Part shown: positions 16,942 through 24,590 of the stretch, piece after piece
How positions within the stretch are numbered: position 1 is the first letter of the stretch
Layout: each line of letters begins with the position of its first letter
Assembly (NCBI GenBank): GCA_016791045.1
Contig: JAEUNO010000032.1
Location: 124,001 to 188,000 of the forward strand
Length of the DNA: 64,000 nucleotides
From: Methyloversatilis sp.
Lineage (GTDB): Bacteria > Pseudomonadota > Gammaproteobacteria > Burkholderiales > Rhodocyclaceae
Direction of reading: 5' to 3'
The notes under the pieces: model-generated
The model's database searches: none
What the model saw: only the letters and a program-made list of their open reading frames with translations
Told to the model about the DNA's origin: nothing
Program-made: the position numbers and the translations under genes

Positions 16942-18024
16942 ATGCGCCACGACCTCATCGTTCTGCGCCCGGAAGGGCTTTACTGCCCGGCCGGGGACTT
17001 CTTCATCGATCCCTGGCGACCGGTGGATCGCGCCATCATCACCCACGCCCATGCCGATCATGCCCGCACCGGTCACCGCCGCTATCTCGCCAGTGCCGAA
17101 GGCGAGCGGGTGCTGCGCGCGCGTCTGGGCGACATCACGCTGCAGACGCTGACGTACGGCGAACGCATATATATAGGGGGCGCGGCGGTGTCCCTGCACC
17201 CGGCCGGACATGTGCTCGGGTCGGCGCAGGTCAGGGTCGAGGTGGCGGGCGAGGTGTGGGTCGCCTCGGGTGACTACAAGCTCGAGCCGGACGCGACCTG
17301 CACGGCGTTCGATCCGGTGCGGGCGCATGCCTTCATCACCGAATCGACCTTCGGTCTGCCGATCTATCGCTGGCCGGCGCAGGACGTGCTGCTGGCCGAA
17401 CTGAACGAATGGTGGCGCGGCAACGCCGACGCCGGGCGCGCCAGCGTGGTGTTCGCCTACGCCTTCGGCAAATCCCAACGCATCCTGGCCGGGCTCGATC
17501 CGGCCATCGGCCCCATCGTGTGCCACGGCGCGGTCGAGGCGCTGAACCGCGCCTACCGCGACAGCGGCGTCGCCCTGCCCGCCACCGCCATGGTGTCGGA
17601 CGGCCTGGATGCTGCGGCACTTCGCCGTGCTCTGGTGCTTGCACCGCCGTCGGCGCAGTCCACCCCGTGGATGAAGCGCTTCGGCGACTACGCGGACTGC
17701 TTCGCGTCAGGCTGGATGCAGGTGCGCGGCGCGCGCCGGCGGCGCGGTGTCGATCGCGGTCTGGTGATGTCGGACCATGCCGACTGGCCGGGGCTGCTGA
17801 GTGCGATCGGCGCCACCGGCGCCTCGCGCGTCATCGTCACCCATGGCCATGTCGAGCCGCTGGTGCACTGGCTGACCGAACAGGGCATCGAAGCCGGCGC
17901 GTTCAGGACTGCTTTCGGCCAGGAGGCCGAGGACGAGACGGCTGCGCCGGAATCAGCCGCGACGGCTGAGACGCAACGCGAGGCCGAGGGCAGCCAGGCC
18001 GGCGATGAACATGCCGCCGGCTGA
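16942..18024 (+). CDS. Ligase-associated DNA exonuclease (metallo-beta-lactamase fold)
   Basis: This 360-residue protein carries the beta-CASP/metallo-beta-lactamase motif THAHADH (H35, H37, D39, H40) and further metal-ligand regions at HPAGHVLGSAQ, SGDYK, MSDHADW and VTHGHVEPL. It matches the predicted exonuclease usually encoded beside bacterial ATP-dependent DNA ligases, probably for end processing in DNA repair. Such a ligase is present at 20579, but three PEP-CTERM genes lie between. The last 30 or so residues are Glu/Ala-rich. The final 23 codons overlap the 3' end of the convergent PEP-CTERM gene, so the natural stop may have been lost. An alternating AT tract lies at 17167-17175. Confidence 0.85.
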   Translation: MRHDLIVLRPEGLYCPAGDFFIDPWRPVDRAIITHAHADHARTGHRRYLASAEGERVLRARLGDITLQTLTYGERIYIGGAAVSLHPAGHVLGSAQVRVEVAGEVWVASGDYKLEPDATCTAFDPVRAHAFITESTFGLPIYRWPAQDVLLAELNEWWRGNADAGRASVVFAYAFGKSQRILAGLDPAIGPIVCHGAVEALNRAYRDSGVALPATAMVSDGLDAAALRRALVLAPPSAQSTPWMKRFGDYADCFASGWMQVRGARRRRGVDRGLVMSDHADWPGLLSAIGATGASRVIVTHGHVEPLVHWLTEQGIEAGAFRTAFGQEAEDETAAPESAATAETQREAEGSQAGDEHAAG

Positions 18025-18585
18025 CGGTTCCGGTACGGCGGTGATCTGCGTGACGAAGTAAGCCGAGCCGGCGCGACCTGCCGACCAGTCCGCGTAGTAG
18101 GCCCAGATCGCTTCGGCATCGGCGTCGATGGCCGGGCGTTGCCCCCAGATCTGCAGTCCGGGCGCGTTCGCGCCGAGCGAAACCGGTTGCGCGGTGGCGC
18201 TGGCAAAGCCGGTTTCGCTGACTGTCCAGTCCAGCGTGTTCGTCAGCAGCGAGGTCGTGCCATTGGCAAACGTGAAGCCCTCGCCGGTGATGTCGAAATT
18301 GCCGACGAACATCGCCGGGCCGCTGACGTTGTAGGCCTCGACAAGCAGATAGACGCTCTGCCCCGGCGCCAGCGCAACACCGGAGAACGATTCGGTCGGC
18401 CCCCACGATGACGACTTGGTCGTGACCAGTTCGTCGATCGTGGCGGTCAGATCGGCGGACAGGTAGATCTTCAGGCTGTCGTCGGCGGTGTAGCTGCCGG
18501 CCAGCGTGGCGGCCTGGGCGTTCAAGGTGCCCGCTGCCAGCAATACGACAGGGAGGACGCGAAGGAGCGAATCGTATCGGATCAC
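17953..18585 (-). CDS. PEP-CTERM sorting domain protein of unknown function
   Basis: This 210-residue exported protein has an N-terminal signal peptide (about residues 1-25, ending NAQA). At the C-terminus it has a PEP-CTERM tag: VPEPS, then a hydrophobic helix GGMFIAGLAALGLAL, then RLSRRG. Such tags direct exosortase-dependent processing and surface or matrix attachment in exopolysaccharide-producing bacteria. The body has no recognised domain but looks like a beta-rich extracellular module. Its 3' end overlaps the exonuclease gene by 72 bases. A sigma54-like promoter lies upstream at 18633-18649. No exosortase gene is in this window. Confidence 0.85.
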   Translation of the reverse strand: MIRYDSLLRVLPVVLLAAGTLNAQAATLAGSYTADDSLKIYLSADLTATIDELVTTKSSSWGPTESFSGVALAPGQSVYLLVEAYNVSGPAMFVGNFDITGEGFTFANGTTSLLTNTLDWTVSETGFASATAQPVSLGANAPGLQIWGQRPAIDADAEAIWAYYADWSAGRAGSAYFVTQITAVPEPSAGGMFIAGLAALGLALRLSRRG

Positions 18586-18632
18586 GGAATTTATCCTTTA
18601 TGAAGGTGATGAACCCACACCACGGGTGCTCT

Positions 18633-18649
18633 AGCAAAAAGTGAGCCGA
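18633..18649 (-). promoter_or_regulatory. Candidate sigma54 (-24/-12) promoter of the PEP-CTERM gene
   Basis: Read on the minus strand, the sequence is TCGGCTCACTTTTTGCT. It has GG and GC separated by exactly 10 bases and a perfect TTGCT -12 element, matching 10 of 13 defined consensus positions. The transcript would begin about 37 bases before the ATG at 18585. PEP-CTERM genes in related bacteria are known or predicted to be under the PrsK/PrsR/RpoN pathway, which makes the match more credible. This is a manual consensus match only. Confidence 0.5.
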
Positions 18650-18696
18650 AACAGCAAGTTGATGATTATTTTAGGTATTGCCGAGGCGCGGGAACG

Positions 18697-18710
18697 GCGC
18701 GCGCGCGCGC
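18697..18710. repeat. Alternating (GC)7 tract between divergent PEP-CTERM genes
   Basis: A 14-base run of strictly alternating G and C lies in the 296-base gap between the divergent PEP-CTERM genes. Such tracts can adopt left-handed DNA under supercoiling. The rest of the gap (18586-18881) holds the sigma54-like element and no convincing gene. Confidence 0.6.
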
Positions 18711-18881
18711 TGTAAAGGCTGTCGACATCGCATCGCCGCTCGAGGCGGCAAGGTCGCGTTCCGTCCGGCGCCTTCATCGCGACCAACCGTGCCGCGTAGT
18801 CCGAAAGGACCATCGGTCGTCATCAGCCGGAAATGCCCGTGCGGCACCGTCCGCGTTCTTTCACGCGCTCCGGGTCTTCCC

Positions 18882-19784
18882 ATGCTCCGCTCCTGTCTTG
18901 CAGCCGCCATCGCCCTGATTGCAACGGGCTCGGCCTCAGCCTCCATCACGCAACTTGACCTGGCCGACTATCGCCTGGTCGCCACCCATGACCTGCCGTC
19001 GGTCCAGGCGTCCGAAGCGTCGGCCGTCACGTGGAACTGGGACACCGACACGCTGTTCGTCCTCGGCGACGAAGGCGATTACGTCGTCGAGGTGAACAAG
19101 CAGGGCCAGCTCATCAGTTCGATGAACCTGTTCGGTTTCGACGACACCGAAGGGCTGAGCTATCTCGGCAACGGTCAGTTCGTTCTCGTCGAGGAACGGC
19201 TGCAGGACGTTCATCGCTTCAGTTACACGGCGGGCGGCTCGATCGGCCGCAGTGCGACGCCCGCGGTGTCAGTCGGGGCGACGGTCGGCAATGTCGGGCT
19301 GGAGGGACTGTCGTACGACCCGTTGAGCGGCCGCTTCATCCTGGTGAAGGAAAAGACGCCGCAGGCGGTGTATGACGCGGCCCTCGATTTCACGACAGGC
19401 AGCGCCACCGTGACGGAGTTGGTGCCGCCGGCCAACCAGTTCGCGCGCCTGTTCGACACGCTGGACCTCGCTGACGTGCAGACGCTGACCACGGTCGCGT
19501 CGCTGCGCGGTACCGCGGACCAGGACAATCTGCTCATCTACAGCCAGGAAACGCCGCGTCTGATGGAAGTCACGCGCAGCGGCGAGGTACTGAGCCAGTT
19601 CGACTTCTCCGCCATCGCCGAAGACGCCGAAGGCGTCACCATCGACGGCAATGGCGTCATCTACATCGTCGGCGAAACCCCGCGCCTTTACGTGCTCGCG
19701 CCGGTGCCGGAGCCGGAAGGCTGGGCACTGCTGCTGGCCGGTCTTGGCGTCATCGGCGCCACCGCCCGCCGCCGTCTGTCCTGA
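18882..19784 (+). CDS. PEP-CTERM protein with SdiA-regulated/YjiK-like beta-propeller domain
   Basis: This 300-residue exported protein has a signal peptide (about 1-20, ending ASAS). Its body resembles the SdiA-regulated (YjiK, PF06977) family: NWDTDTLFVLGDEGDYVVEV, then DDTEGLSYLGNGQFVLVEER and GLEGLSYDPLSGRFILVKEK are repeated propeller-blade motifs. The C-terminus has VPEPEGWALLLAGLGVIGA followed by RRRL, a standard PEP-CTERM tag. ATG 18882 lacks a clear ribosome-binding site; an upstream open extension has no signal sequence. The next PEP-CTERM gene begins 29 bases downstream and is probably co-transcribed. It is likely anchored at the cell surface or in the matrix. Confidence 0.85.
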   Translation: MLRSCLAAAIALIATGSASASITQLDLADYRLVATHDLPSVQASEASAVTWNWDTDTLFVLGDEGDYVVEVNKQGQLISSMNLFGFDDTEGLSYLGNGQFVLVEERLQDVHRFSYTAGGSIGRSATPAVSVGATVGNVGLEGLSYDPLSGRFILVKEKTPQAVYDAALDFTTGSATVTELVPPANQFARLFDTLDLADVQTLTTVASLRGTADQDNLLIYSQETPRLMEVTRSGEVLSQFDFSAIAEDAEGVTIDGNGVIYIVGETPRLYVLAPVPEPEGWALLLAGLGVIGATARRRLS

Positions 19785-19813
19785 TCCGCTCAATCCAACA
19801 AGGAGGTCACACC

Positions 19814-20461
19814 ATGAACAAGCTTCTCGCAGCACTGCTCGTCGCCGGTTTTGCATCGCAGGCCCAGGCCGATGTCCGCATCACCGAATGGATGTACTCG
19901 GGCGGCAGCGGTGAATTCATTGAATTCACCAACCTGGGTACCTCGGCGGTCGATTTCACCGGCTGGAGCTATGACGACGACAGCCGGACACCCGGTGTAT
20001 TCAGCCTCAGCGCATTCGGTCTGGTAGGCGCCGGTGAGTCGGTCATCATCACCGAAACCGAAGCGGCCACCTTCCGCCTCGACTGGCGCCTCGCCGACAG
20101 CGTGAAGGTGCTGGGCGGCTACACCAACAACATCGGCCGCGCCGATGAACTGAACCTGTTCGACGGCGCCGGTTCGCTGGTTGATCGTCTGACCTATGGC
20201 GACAATGCCGCAGCCGGCGGCCCGCGTACCCAGGAAGCCAGCGGCCGCGCCACCTCGGCCGCCGCGCTCGGTGCCAACAACGCGACCCTGTGGGTGCTGT
20301 CGTCGGTCGGCGACGTCGAAGGTTCGTACCTCTCGCAAAGCGAAGCCATCGGAAGCCCGGGCCTGACCTCGTTCGCCGCACCGGTGCCGGAAGCCGATAC
20401 CTGGGCGATGCTGCTGGCCGGTCTGGGCCTGCTCGGTTTCATGGCCCGCCGTCGCGCCTGA
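19814..20461 (+). CDS. PEP-CTERM protein with lamin-tail domain
   Basis: This 215-residue exported protein has a signal peptide (MNKLLAALLVAGFASQAQA) and an N-terminal lamin-tail (LTD)-like beta-sandwich: ITEWMYSGGSGEFIEFTNLG, then FTGWSYDDDS and ADELNLFDGAGSLVDRLTYG. The C-terminal tag is VPEADTWAMLLAGLGLLGFM followed by ARRRA, a PEP-CTERM variant in which the second proline is alanine. AAGGAGG sits at ideal distance before ATG 19814, the best ribosome-binding site in this region, so high expression is expected. LTD domains in bacterial exported proteins often accompany nuclease or binding modules, but none is fused here. Confidence 0.87.
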   Translation: MNKLLAALLVAGFASQAQADVRITEWMYSGGSGEFIEFTNLGTSAVDFTGWSYDDDSRTPGVFSLSAFGLVGAGESVIITETEAATFRLDWRLADSVKVLGGYTNNIGRADELNLFDGAGSLVDRLTYGDNAAAGGPRTQEASGRATSAAALGANNATLWVLSSVGDVEGSYLSQSEAIGSPGLTSFAAPVPEADTWAMLLAGLGLLGFMARRRA

Positions 20462-20476
20462 TCTGTCTGCGTGCAG

Positions 20477-20505
20477 AAAAACGCCGGCCGCTGGCCGGCG
20501 TTTTT
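20477..20505 (+). terminator. Intrinsic terminator after the PEP-CTERM genes
   Basis: AAAAACGCCGGCC-gct-GGCCGGCGTTTTT forms a perfect stem with an eight-pair G+C core, a three-base loop and a T tract. It lies 15 bases after the lamin-tail gene stop and separates it from the ligase gene. The A and T flanks would let it work in both directions. Confidence 0.9.
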
Positions 20506-20578
20506 CGTTGACCGACACGCCGGCGAACCGCGCGTCCGGCACGCCGTCAAAGCGGCGTCCTCCGGTTACGATGACCCG

Positions 20579-22240
20579 ATGCAGCGTTTCTCCGCCCTTT
20601 ATCTGTCACTCGACAGCAGCACCTCGACCCGCCATCGCGTGCAGGCGATGCAGGACTATTTCGCGCAGGTGCCGGCGGAAGACGCCGCGTGGGCGGTGTA
20701 CTTCCTCGCCGGCGGCAAGCCACGACAGGCGGTGGGTACCCGCGTGCTGCGCGAAACCGGTGCGCGGGCAGCCGGCATGCCGGACTGGCTGTTCGACGAA
20801 TGCTATGAGGCGGTCGGCGATCTGGCGGAAACGCTGGCGCTCATCCTGCCGCCGCCGCATGTCGCCAGCGACCTGCCGCTGCATCACTGGGTCGGCGTGC
20901 TGGGCGCGCTGCGCGCCTCACCGCCGGACGAAAAGCCGGAACAGCTGATCGCGGCCTGGCAGGTGCTGGGCAGCGGCGAGCGCTTCCTGTTCAACAAGCT
21001 CATCACCGGCGCGCTGCGCGTCGGCGTGTCGCGTCTGCTGGTCACGCGGGCGCTGGCGGCGTTCGCGCAGGTGCCGGCCGAACGCGTTGCACAGCGCCTG
21101 ATCGGCTATCTGGCGGCCGACCCGGCGCGCAGCGGCATGGGCGCGGCGCGTTTTGCGGCGCTGGTGGCACCCGCGGGCGACGACGAAACCGGCATGCAAC
21201 CCTACCCCTTTTTCCTCGCCCATCCGCTGCAGACCGCGCCTGCCGAGTCGCTCGGCGATGCCGCCGACTGGCTCGCCGAGTGGAAATGGGACGGCATCCG
21301 CGCCCAGCTGGTGCGCCGTGATGGCCAGGTCGCGCTGTGGTCGCGTGGCGAAGAACTGATCAGCGAGCGCTTTCCGGAACTGATGCAAGCGGCTGCCGCC
21401 TTGCCCGATGGCTGCGTGCTCGACGGCGAAGTGCTCGCCTGGCAGGGCGACGCACCGCTGCCGTTCGCGCAGCTGCAGACCCGCATCACCCGCAAGCGAC
21501 TCACGCGCCGCCTGCTCGACGACGTGCCGGCGGTGTTCATGGCGTACGACCTGATCGAACACGGCGGCGCAGACCTGCGTGCGCAGCCGCAATCGGCACG
21601 GCGCGCGCGACTGGACGTTCTGCTGGCCGAGATGGTGACACCGGTGCTGCGCCTGTCGCCGGTGCTGCGCGGTGACTGGCCCGCGCTGGCCGCCGAGCGG
21701 GATCGCGCGCGCGAGCGCGGCGTCGAGGGCCTGATGCTCAAGCGCGCCGACGCGCCCTACGGCATCGGCCGCACCAAGCTCGACCCGCGCGGCCAGTGGT
21801 GGAAATGGAAGATCGACCCCTACACGATCGACGCCGTGCTGATCTACGCCCAGCGTGGCCACGGCCGACGCGCCGGGCTTTACAGCGACTACACCTTTGC
21901 CGTCTGGTCGGTCGCCGCCGACGGGACGCGCACGCTGGTGCCGTTCGCCAAGGCCTATTCCGGTCTGTCGGACGCCGAAATGCGCGAGGTCGATGCCTTC
22001 ATCCGCAGCCACACGATCGAACGCTTCGGGCCGGTCTGCTCGGTCACGCCCGAACTGGTGTTCGAACTGGGTTTCGAAGGCATACAGCCGTCGCCGCGCC
22101 ACAAGTCGGGCATCGCGGTGCGCTTCCCGCGCATGCTGCGCCGGCGCCTGGACAAGCGAGCCGCCGAGGCGGATACGATCGATGCGCTGCGCGCATTGAT
22201 CGGGTCTGCCACAGCTGCGCAGGGCGTCAAGCCAGGCTGA
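20579..22240 (+). CDS. ATP-dependent DNA ligase (cisATL type)
   Basis: This 553-residue ligase has the adenylation motif EWKWDGIRAQ with the AMP-accepting K236. Other landmarks are SRGEELISERFPEL (motif III region), LDGEVLAW, EGLMLKR (motif IV) and WWKWK (motif V), and an OB fold extends to about residue 530. An N-terminal ligase-specific domain (about 1-200) matches the bacterial form that accompanies an MBL-fold exonuclease. It would seal nicks in DNA repair alongside the essential NAD-dependent LigA. The start ATG 20579 follows a terminator, so it has its own promoter. Its usual partner exonuclease is 2.5 kb upstream, on the far side of the PEP-CTERM genes. Confidence 0.92.
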   Translation: MQRFSALYLSLDSSTSTRHRVQAMQDYFAQVPAEDAAWAVYFLAGGKPRQAVGTRVLRETGARAAGMPDWLFDECYEAVGDLAETLALILPPPHVASDLPLHHWVGVLGALRASPPDEKPEQLIAAWQVLGSGERFLFNKLITGALRVGVSRLLVTRALAAFAQVPAERVAQRLIGYLAADPARSGMGAARFAALVAPAGDDETGMQPYPFFLAHPLQTAPAESLGDAADWLAEWKWDGIRAQLVRRDGQVALWSRGEELISERFPELMQAAAALPDGCVLDGEVLAWQGDAPLPFAQLQTRITRKRLTRRLLDDVPAVFMAYDLIEHGGADLRAQPQSARRARLDVLLAEMVTPVLRLSPVLRGDWPALAAERDRARERGVEGLMLKRADAPYGIGRTKLDPRGQWWKWKIDPYTIDAVLIYAQRGHGRRAGLYSDYTFAVWSVAADGTRTLVPFAKAYSGLSDAEMREVDAFIRSHTIERFGPVCSVTPELVFELGFEGIQPSPRHKSGIAVRFPRMLRRRLDKRAAEADTIDALRALIGSATAAQGVKPG

Positions 22241-22282
22241 CACCGGGTTGGCTGAGCCGGCGTCATGGGCTACCTTTGCGCC

Positions 22283-23131
22283 ATGAGCACCCTGTACGGC
22301 ATCGATTTCACGTCTTCCCCCTCGTCGCGCAAACCGGTCACCGTGGCCTGTGGTCACGTTGCCGACGATGGTGTCCTGATCCTCGAATCCATCGAAAGAC
22401 TGCCCGCGTGGAGTGCCTTCGAGGCTTTCCTGATGCGGCCCGGTCCGTGGCTGGGGGCGTTCGACTTTCCGTTCGGCCTGCCGCGTGAATCGGTGCTTGA
22501 ACATGGCTGGCCGACCGACTGGGCCGGCATGGTGCGTGCGGTGTCCCTGCTTTCCCGCAATGAATTCAAGGCCCTGGCCGATGCGGAACGGGCACCACGG
22601 CCGGTCGGGCAGAAATACACCCATCGCGCGACGGACCGGCCGGCGGGCTCGCACAGCCCGATGAAATTCGTCAATCCGCCGGTCGGCTGGATGTTTCAGG
22701 AAGGTGCGCGCCGTCTGCTCGAGGCCGGCGTTCACCTGCCCGGCATGCATGGCGGCGATGGCTCGCGCGTCGCTTTGGAGGCCTACCCGGGCTGGCTGGC
22801 GCGCAGCATCGTACCCGCCTCGTACAAGAGCGAATCGGCCACCGGTCAGACGCAGGCGAGACTGGCCAACCGCATGCTCATCATCGAGGCGTTGCAGCGC
22901 GGCGCGCATCCGCTCGGCGTGCCCTTGCGTGGTGACGACACTGCGCTGCTCGATGCGATGGCCACCGATGGCACCGGCGACCTGCTCGATTGCGTGCTCT
23001 GCCTGGTCGAAGCGGCCTGGGCCTGGACACGGCGCGATGCCGGCTACGGGTTGCCGTTGCAGATCGATCCGGTGGAGGGGTGGATTGTCGGCGTCCAGCC
23101 GGCCAGCATGCCGGAGGGGCGGCAGCACTGA
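22283..23131 (+). CDS. DUF429 family protein (predicted RNase H-like fold)
   Basis: This protein of about 282 residues opens with YGIDFTSSPSSRKPV, the N-terminal strand and acidic residue of the DUF429 family, which is predicted to share the RNase H fold. WLGAFDFPFGLPRE, NPPVGWMFQEGARRL, YPGWLAR and DLLDCVLCLVEAAWAW are further conserved-looking blocks. ATG 22283 is preferred; an in-frame ATG at 22265 adds six residues. It starts 42 bases after the ligase and may be co-transcribed, which would fit a nucleic-acid role, but no activity is established. Confidence 0.75.
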   Translation: MSTLYGIDFTSSPSSRKPVTVACGHVADDGVLILESIERLPAWSAFEAFLMRPGPWLGAFDFPFGLPRESVLEHGWPTDWAGMVRAVSLLSRNEFKALADAERAPRPVGQKYTHRATDRPAGSHSPMKFVNPPVGWMFQEGARRLLEAGVHLPGMHGGDGSRVALEAYPGWLARSIVPASYKSESATGQTQARLANRMLIIEALQRGAHPLGVPLRGDDTALLDAMATDGTGDLLDCVLCLVEAAWAWTRRDAGYGLPLQIDPVEGWIVGVQPASMPEGRQH

Positions 23132-23247
23132 GCCGGATCGCGGCGGGAGCCGAGCAGGACGATGCGCGCCGTTTCCGTCGGAGAGGCCCCAGCGGGCGCC
23201 CGGCCTCCCACAGCCCGGCATGGTCGCCGGCTGCCCGAGCGGGCGTG

Positions 23248-24117
23248 TTACTGACCGAGCACCTTCTGCACCAGCGGATGCTGCACGCGGCGCTCGGCGG
23301 AAATCGCGTAGAAGTGCTCGACCACTTCGTCGCAGCGACCGAGCAGCTGCAGGCCGCGCTGGCCGGTGAGCTCGTCGTGCGACCACTCGGTCGCCGGAAA
23401 CGCACCCAGACCGCTTTCGCCGAAGGTGGCCAGCAACGCGCTGTCCTCGAATTCGCCCGCCACACGCGGGCGCAGCGACTTGCGATCGAACCAGTCGTCG
23501 ATGCGGGCGCGCACCGCGGCGTGGCGGCTCGGCAGCAGCAGCGGCATCTGGTCCAGACAGGCCGGAAACGCCGCATCGGACAGGGCGCGCAGTGCGGGTG
23601 AGGCGTACCACATCAGCGCGGCTTCACCGAGCGCGTGGCTGTACACCTTCAGATTCGGGTTGACCGGCGCCGGGCGGTCGGCCAGCACCACGTCCAGCCG
23701 ATGCAGCGCGAGATCGGCCAGCAGGTCGTCGAATTCGCCTTCGCTGCACAGCAGATGCAGTCCTTCGGTGTCGGTCGCGGGCAGCAGGAGGTGGCGGGCC
23801 ACCGGCTTCGGCAGGCCGTCGGAAATGCCGACCGACAGACGCACGCCTTGTGACGACGCAGCCTCGCGCACGGCCAGCGGGAGCTGTTCGCCCAGCTGGA
23901 AGATCTGTTCGGCGTAGCGCAGCGCGGCGATGCCCGCGGCGGTCAGCTCGACGCTGCGGCCCGATGGCTTGAACAGCGCATGGCCGAGCGCCGCTTCCAG
24001 GGTGTGGATCTGCGTGCTGACGGTCTGCACCGCCATGTCCAGTCGCTCGGCCGCGCGTGCGATGCCGCCTTCCTTCGTCGCGACCCAGAAGTAATACAGG
24101 TGACGGTAATTGAGCAC
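23248..24117 (-). CDS. LysR-family regulator, NhaR-like
   Basis: This 289-residue LysR-type regulator has an N-terminal winged helix (1-60; LNYRHLYYFWVATKEGGIAR, then TVSTQIHTLEAALG) closest in pattern to NhaR, the activator of Na+/H+ antiporter and stress genes. Residues of about 90-289 form the ligand-sensing domain. It is divergent from the HPF-like and Bax1-I genes with a 109-base gap. That gap holds an A+T-rich stretch and two AAAGGTA copies, so it probably controls that operon. The mrp operon is 21 kb away, and any link to it is speculative. Confidence 0.85.
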   Translation of the reverse strand: MLNYRHLYYFWVATKEGGIARAAERLDMAVQTVSTQIHTLEAALGHALFKPSGRSVELTAAGIAALRYAEQIFQLGEQLPLAVREAASSQGVRLSVGISDGLPKPVARHLLLPATDTEGLHLLCSEGEFDDLLADLALHRLDVVLADRPAPVNPNLKVYSHALGEAALMWYASPALRALSDAAFPACLDQMPLLLPSRHAAVRARIDDWFDRKSLRPRVAGEFEDSALLATFGESGLGAFPATEWSHDELTGQRGLQLLGRCDEVVEHFYAISAERRVQHPLVQKVLGQ

Positions 24118-24147
24118 AGATACACCGGAGTTCTAAAAATACGAAGT

Positions 24148-24165
24148 AAAGGTACTACAAAGGTA
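24148..24165. promoter_or_regulatory. AAAGGTA direct repeat with one-helical-turn spacing
   Basis: AAAGGTA occurs at 24148-24154 and again at 24159-24165, a period of 11 bases. It lies in the divergent gap between the LysR gene and the HPF-like gene. One-turn spacing places both copies on the same face of the helix, as expected for a cooperative binding site. Assignment to this LysR protein is inference. Confidence 0.3.
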
Positions 24166-24226
24166 TGTTTCAAGGAAGTTCTCCGGCGCGTAAGGTAAGC
24201 GCTCGTTCATCCACAGGAGGACTGTC

Positions 24227-24571
24227 ATGCAAGTCATCGTCGAATCACGAAGTGCCGAAGCAAGTGCCCTGCGCAGCGTGGCCGAAAACCGGCTGCGCGT
24301 GGTGCTGCGGCGTCTCGCCTGGCGGATCCCCACGGCGCGGGTCAGCCTGTCCGATCTGAATGGGCCGAAAGGCGGAGAGGACAAGCACGTACAGGTCGAA
24401 CTGAGGCTGACCGGGGCCCGTCCCGTCGTCGTGTCCGCCACCGGCCGCAACTGGCGCAAGGCGATCGATACCGCGCTTGCCAGGGCGAGCCAGCGCGTGG
24501 TCCGCACCATGCGCCGCGCCCGTCAGGCGACCACGATGGCGTCACCCCAGCCCGAATTCGAAGCAATCTGA
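24227..24571 (+). CDS. HPF/RaiA-like ribosome-associated domain protein
   Basis: This 114-residue basic protein resembles the short hibernation-promoting-factor (RaiA/HPF, PF02482) domain: an N-terminal strand (MQVIVESRS), a helix rich in Ala, Arg and Leu, DKHVQVELRLTG, then a long basic C-terminal helix. Such proteins bind the 30S decoding region and block or dimerise ribosomes in stationary phase or stress. AGGAGG precedes ATG 24227 at a good distance. The Bax1-I membrane protein follows after 19 bases, so the two form an operon. Sequence divergence from typical HPF makes this a fold-level call. Confidence 0.68.
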   Translation: MQVIVESRSAEASALRSVAENRLRVVLRRLAWRIPTARVSLSDLNGPKGGEDKHVQVELRLTGARPVVVSATGRNWRKAIDTALARASQRVVRTMRRARQATTMASPQPEFEAI

Positions 24572-24590
24572 ATCTACAGGAGATACACAC

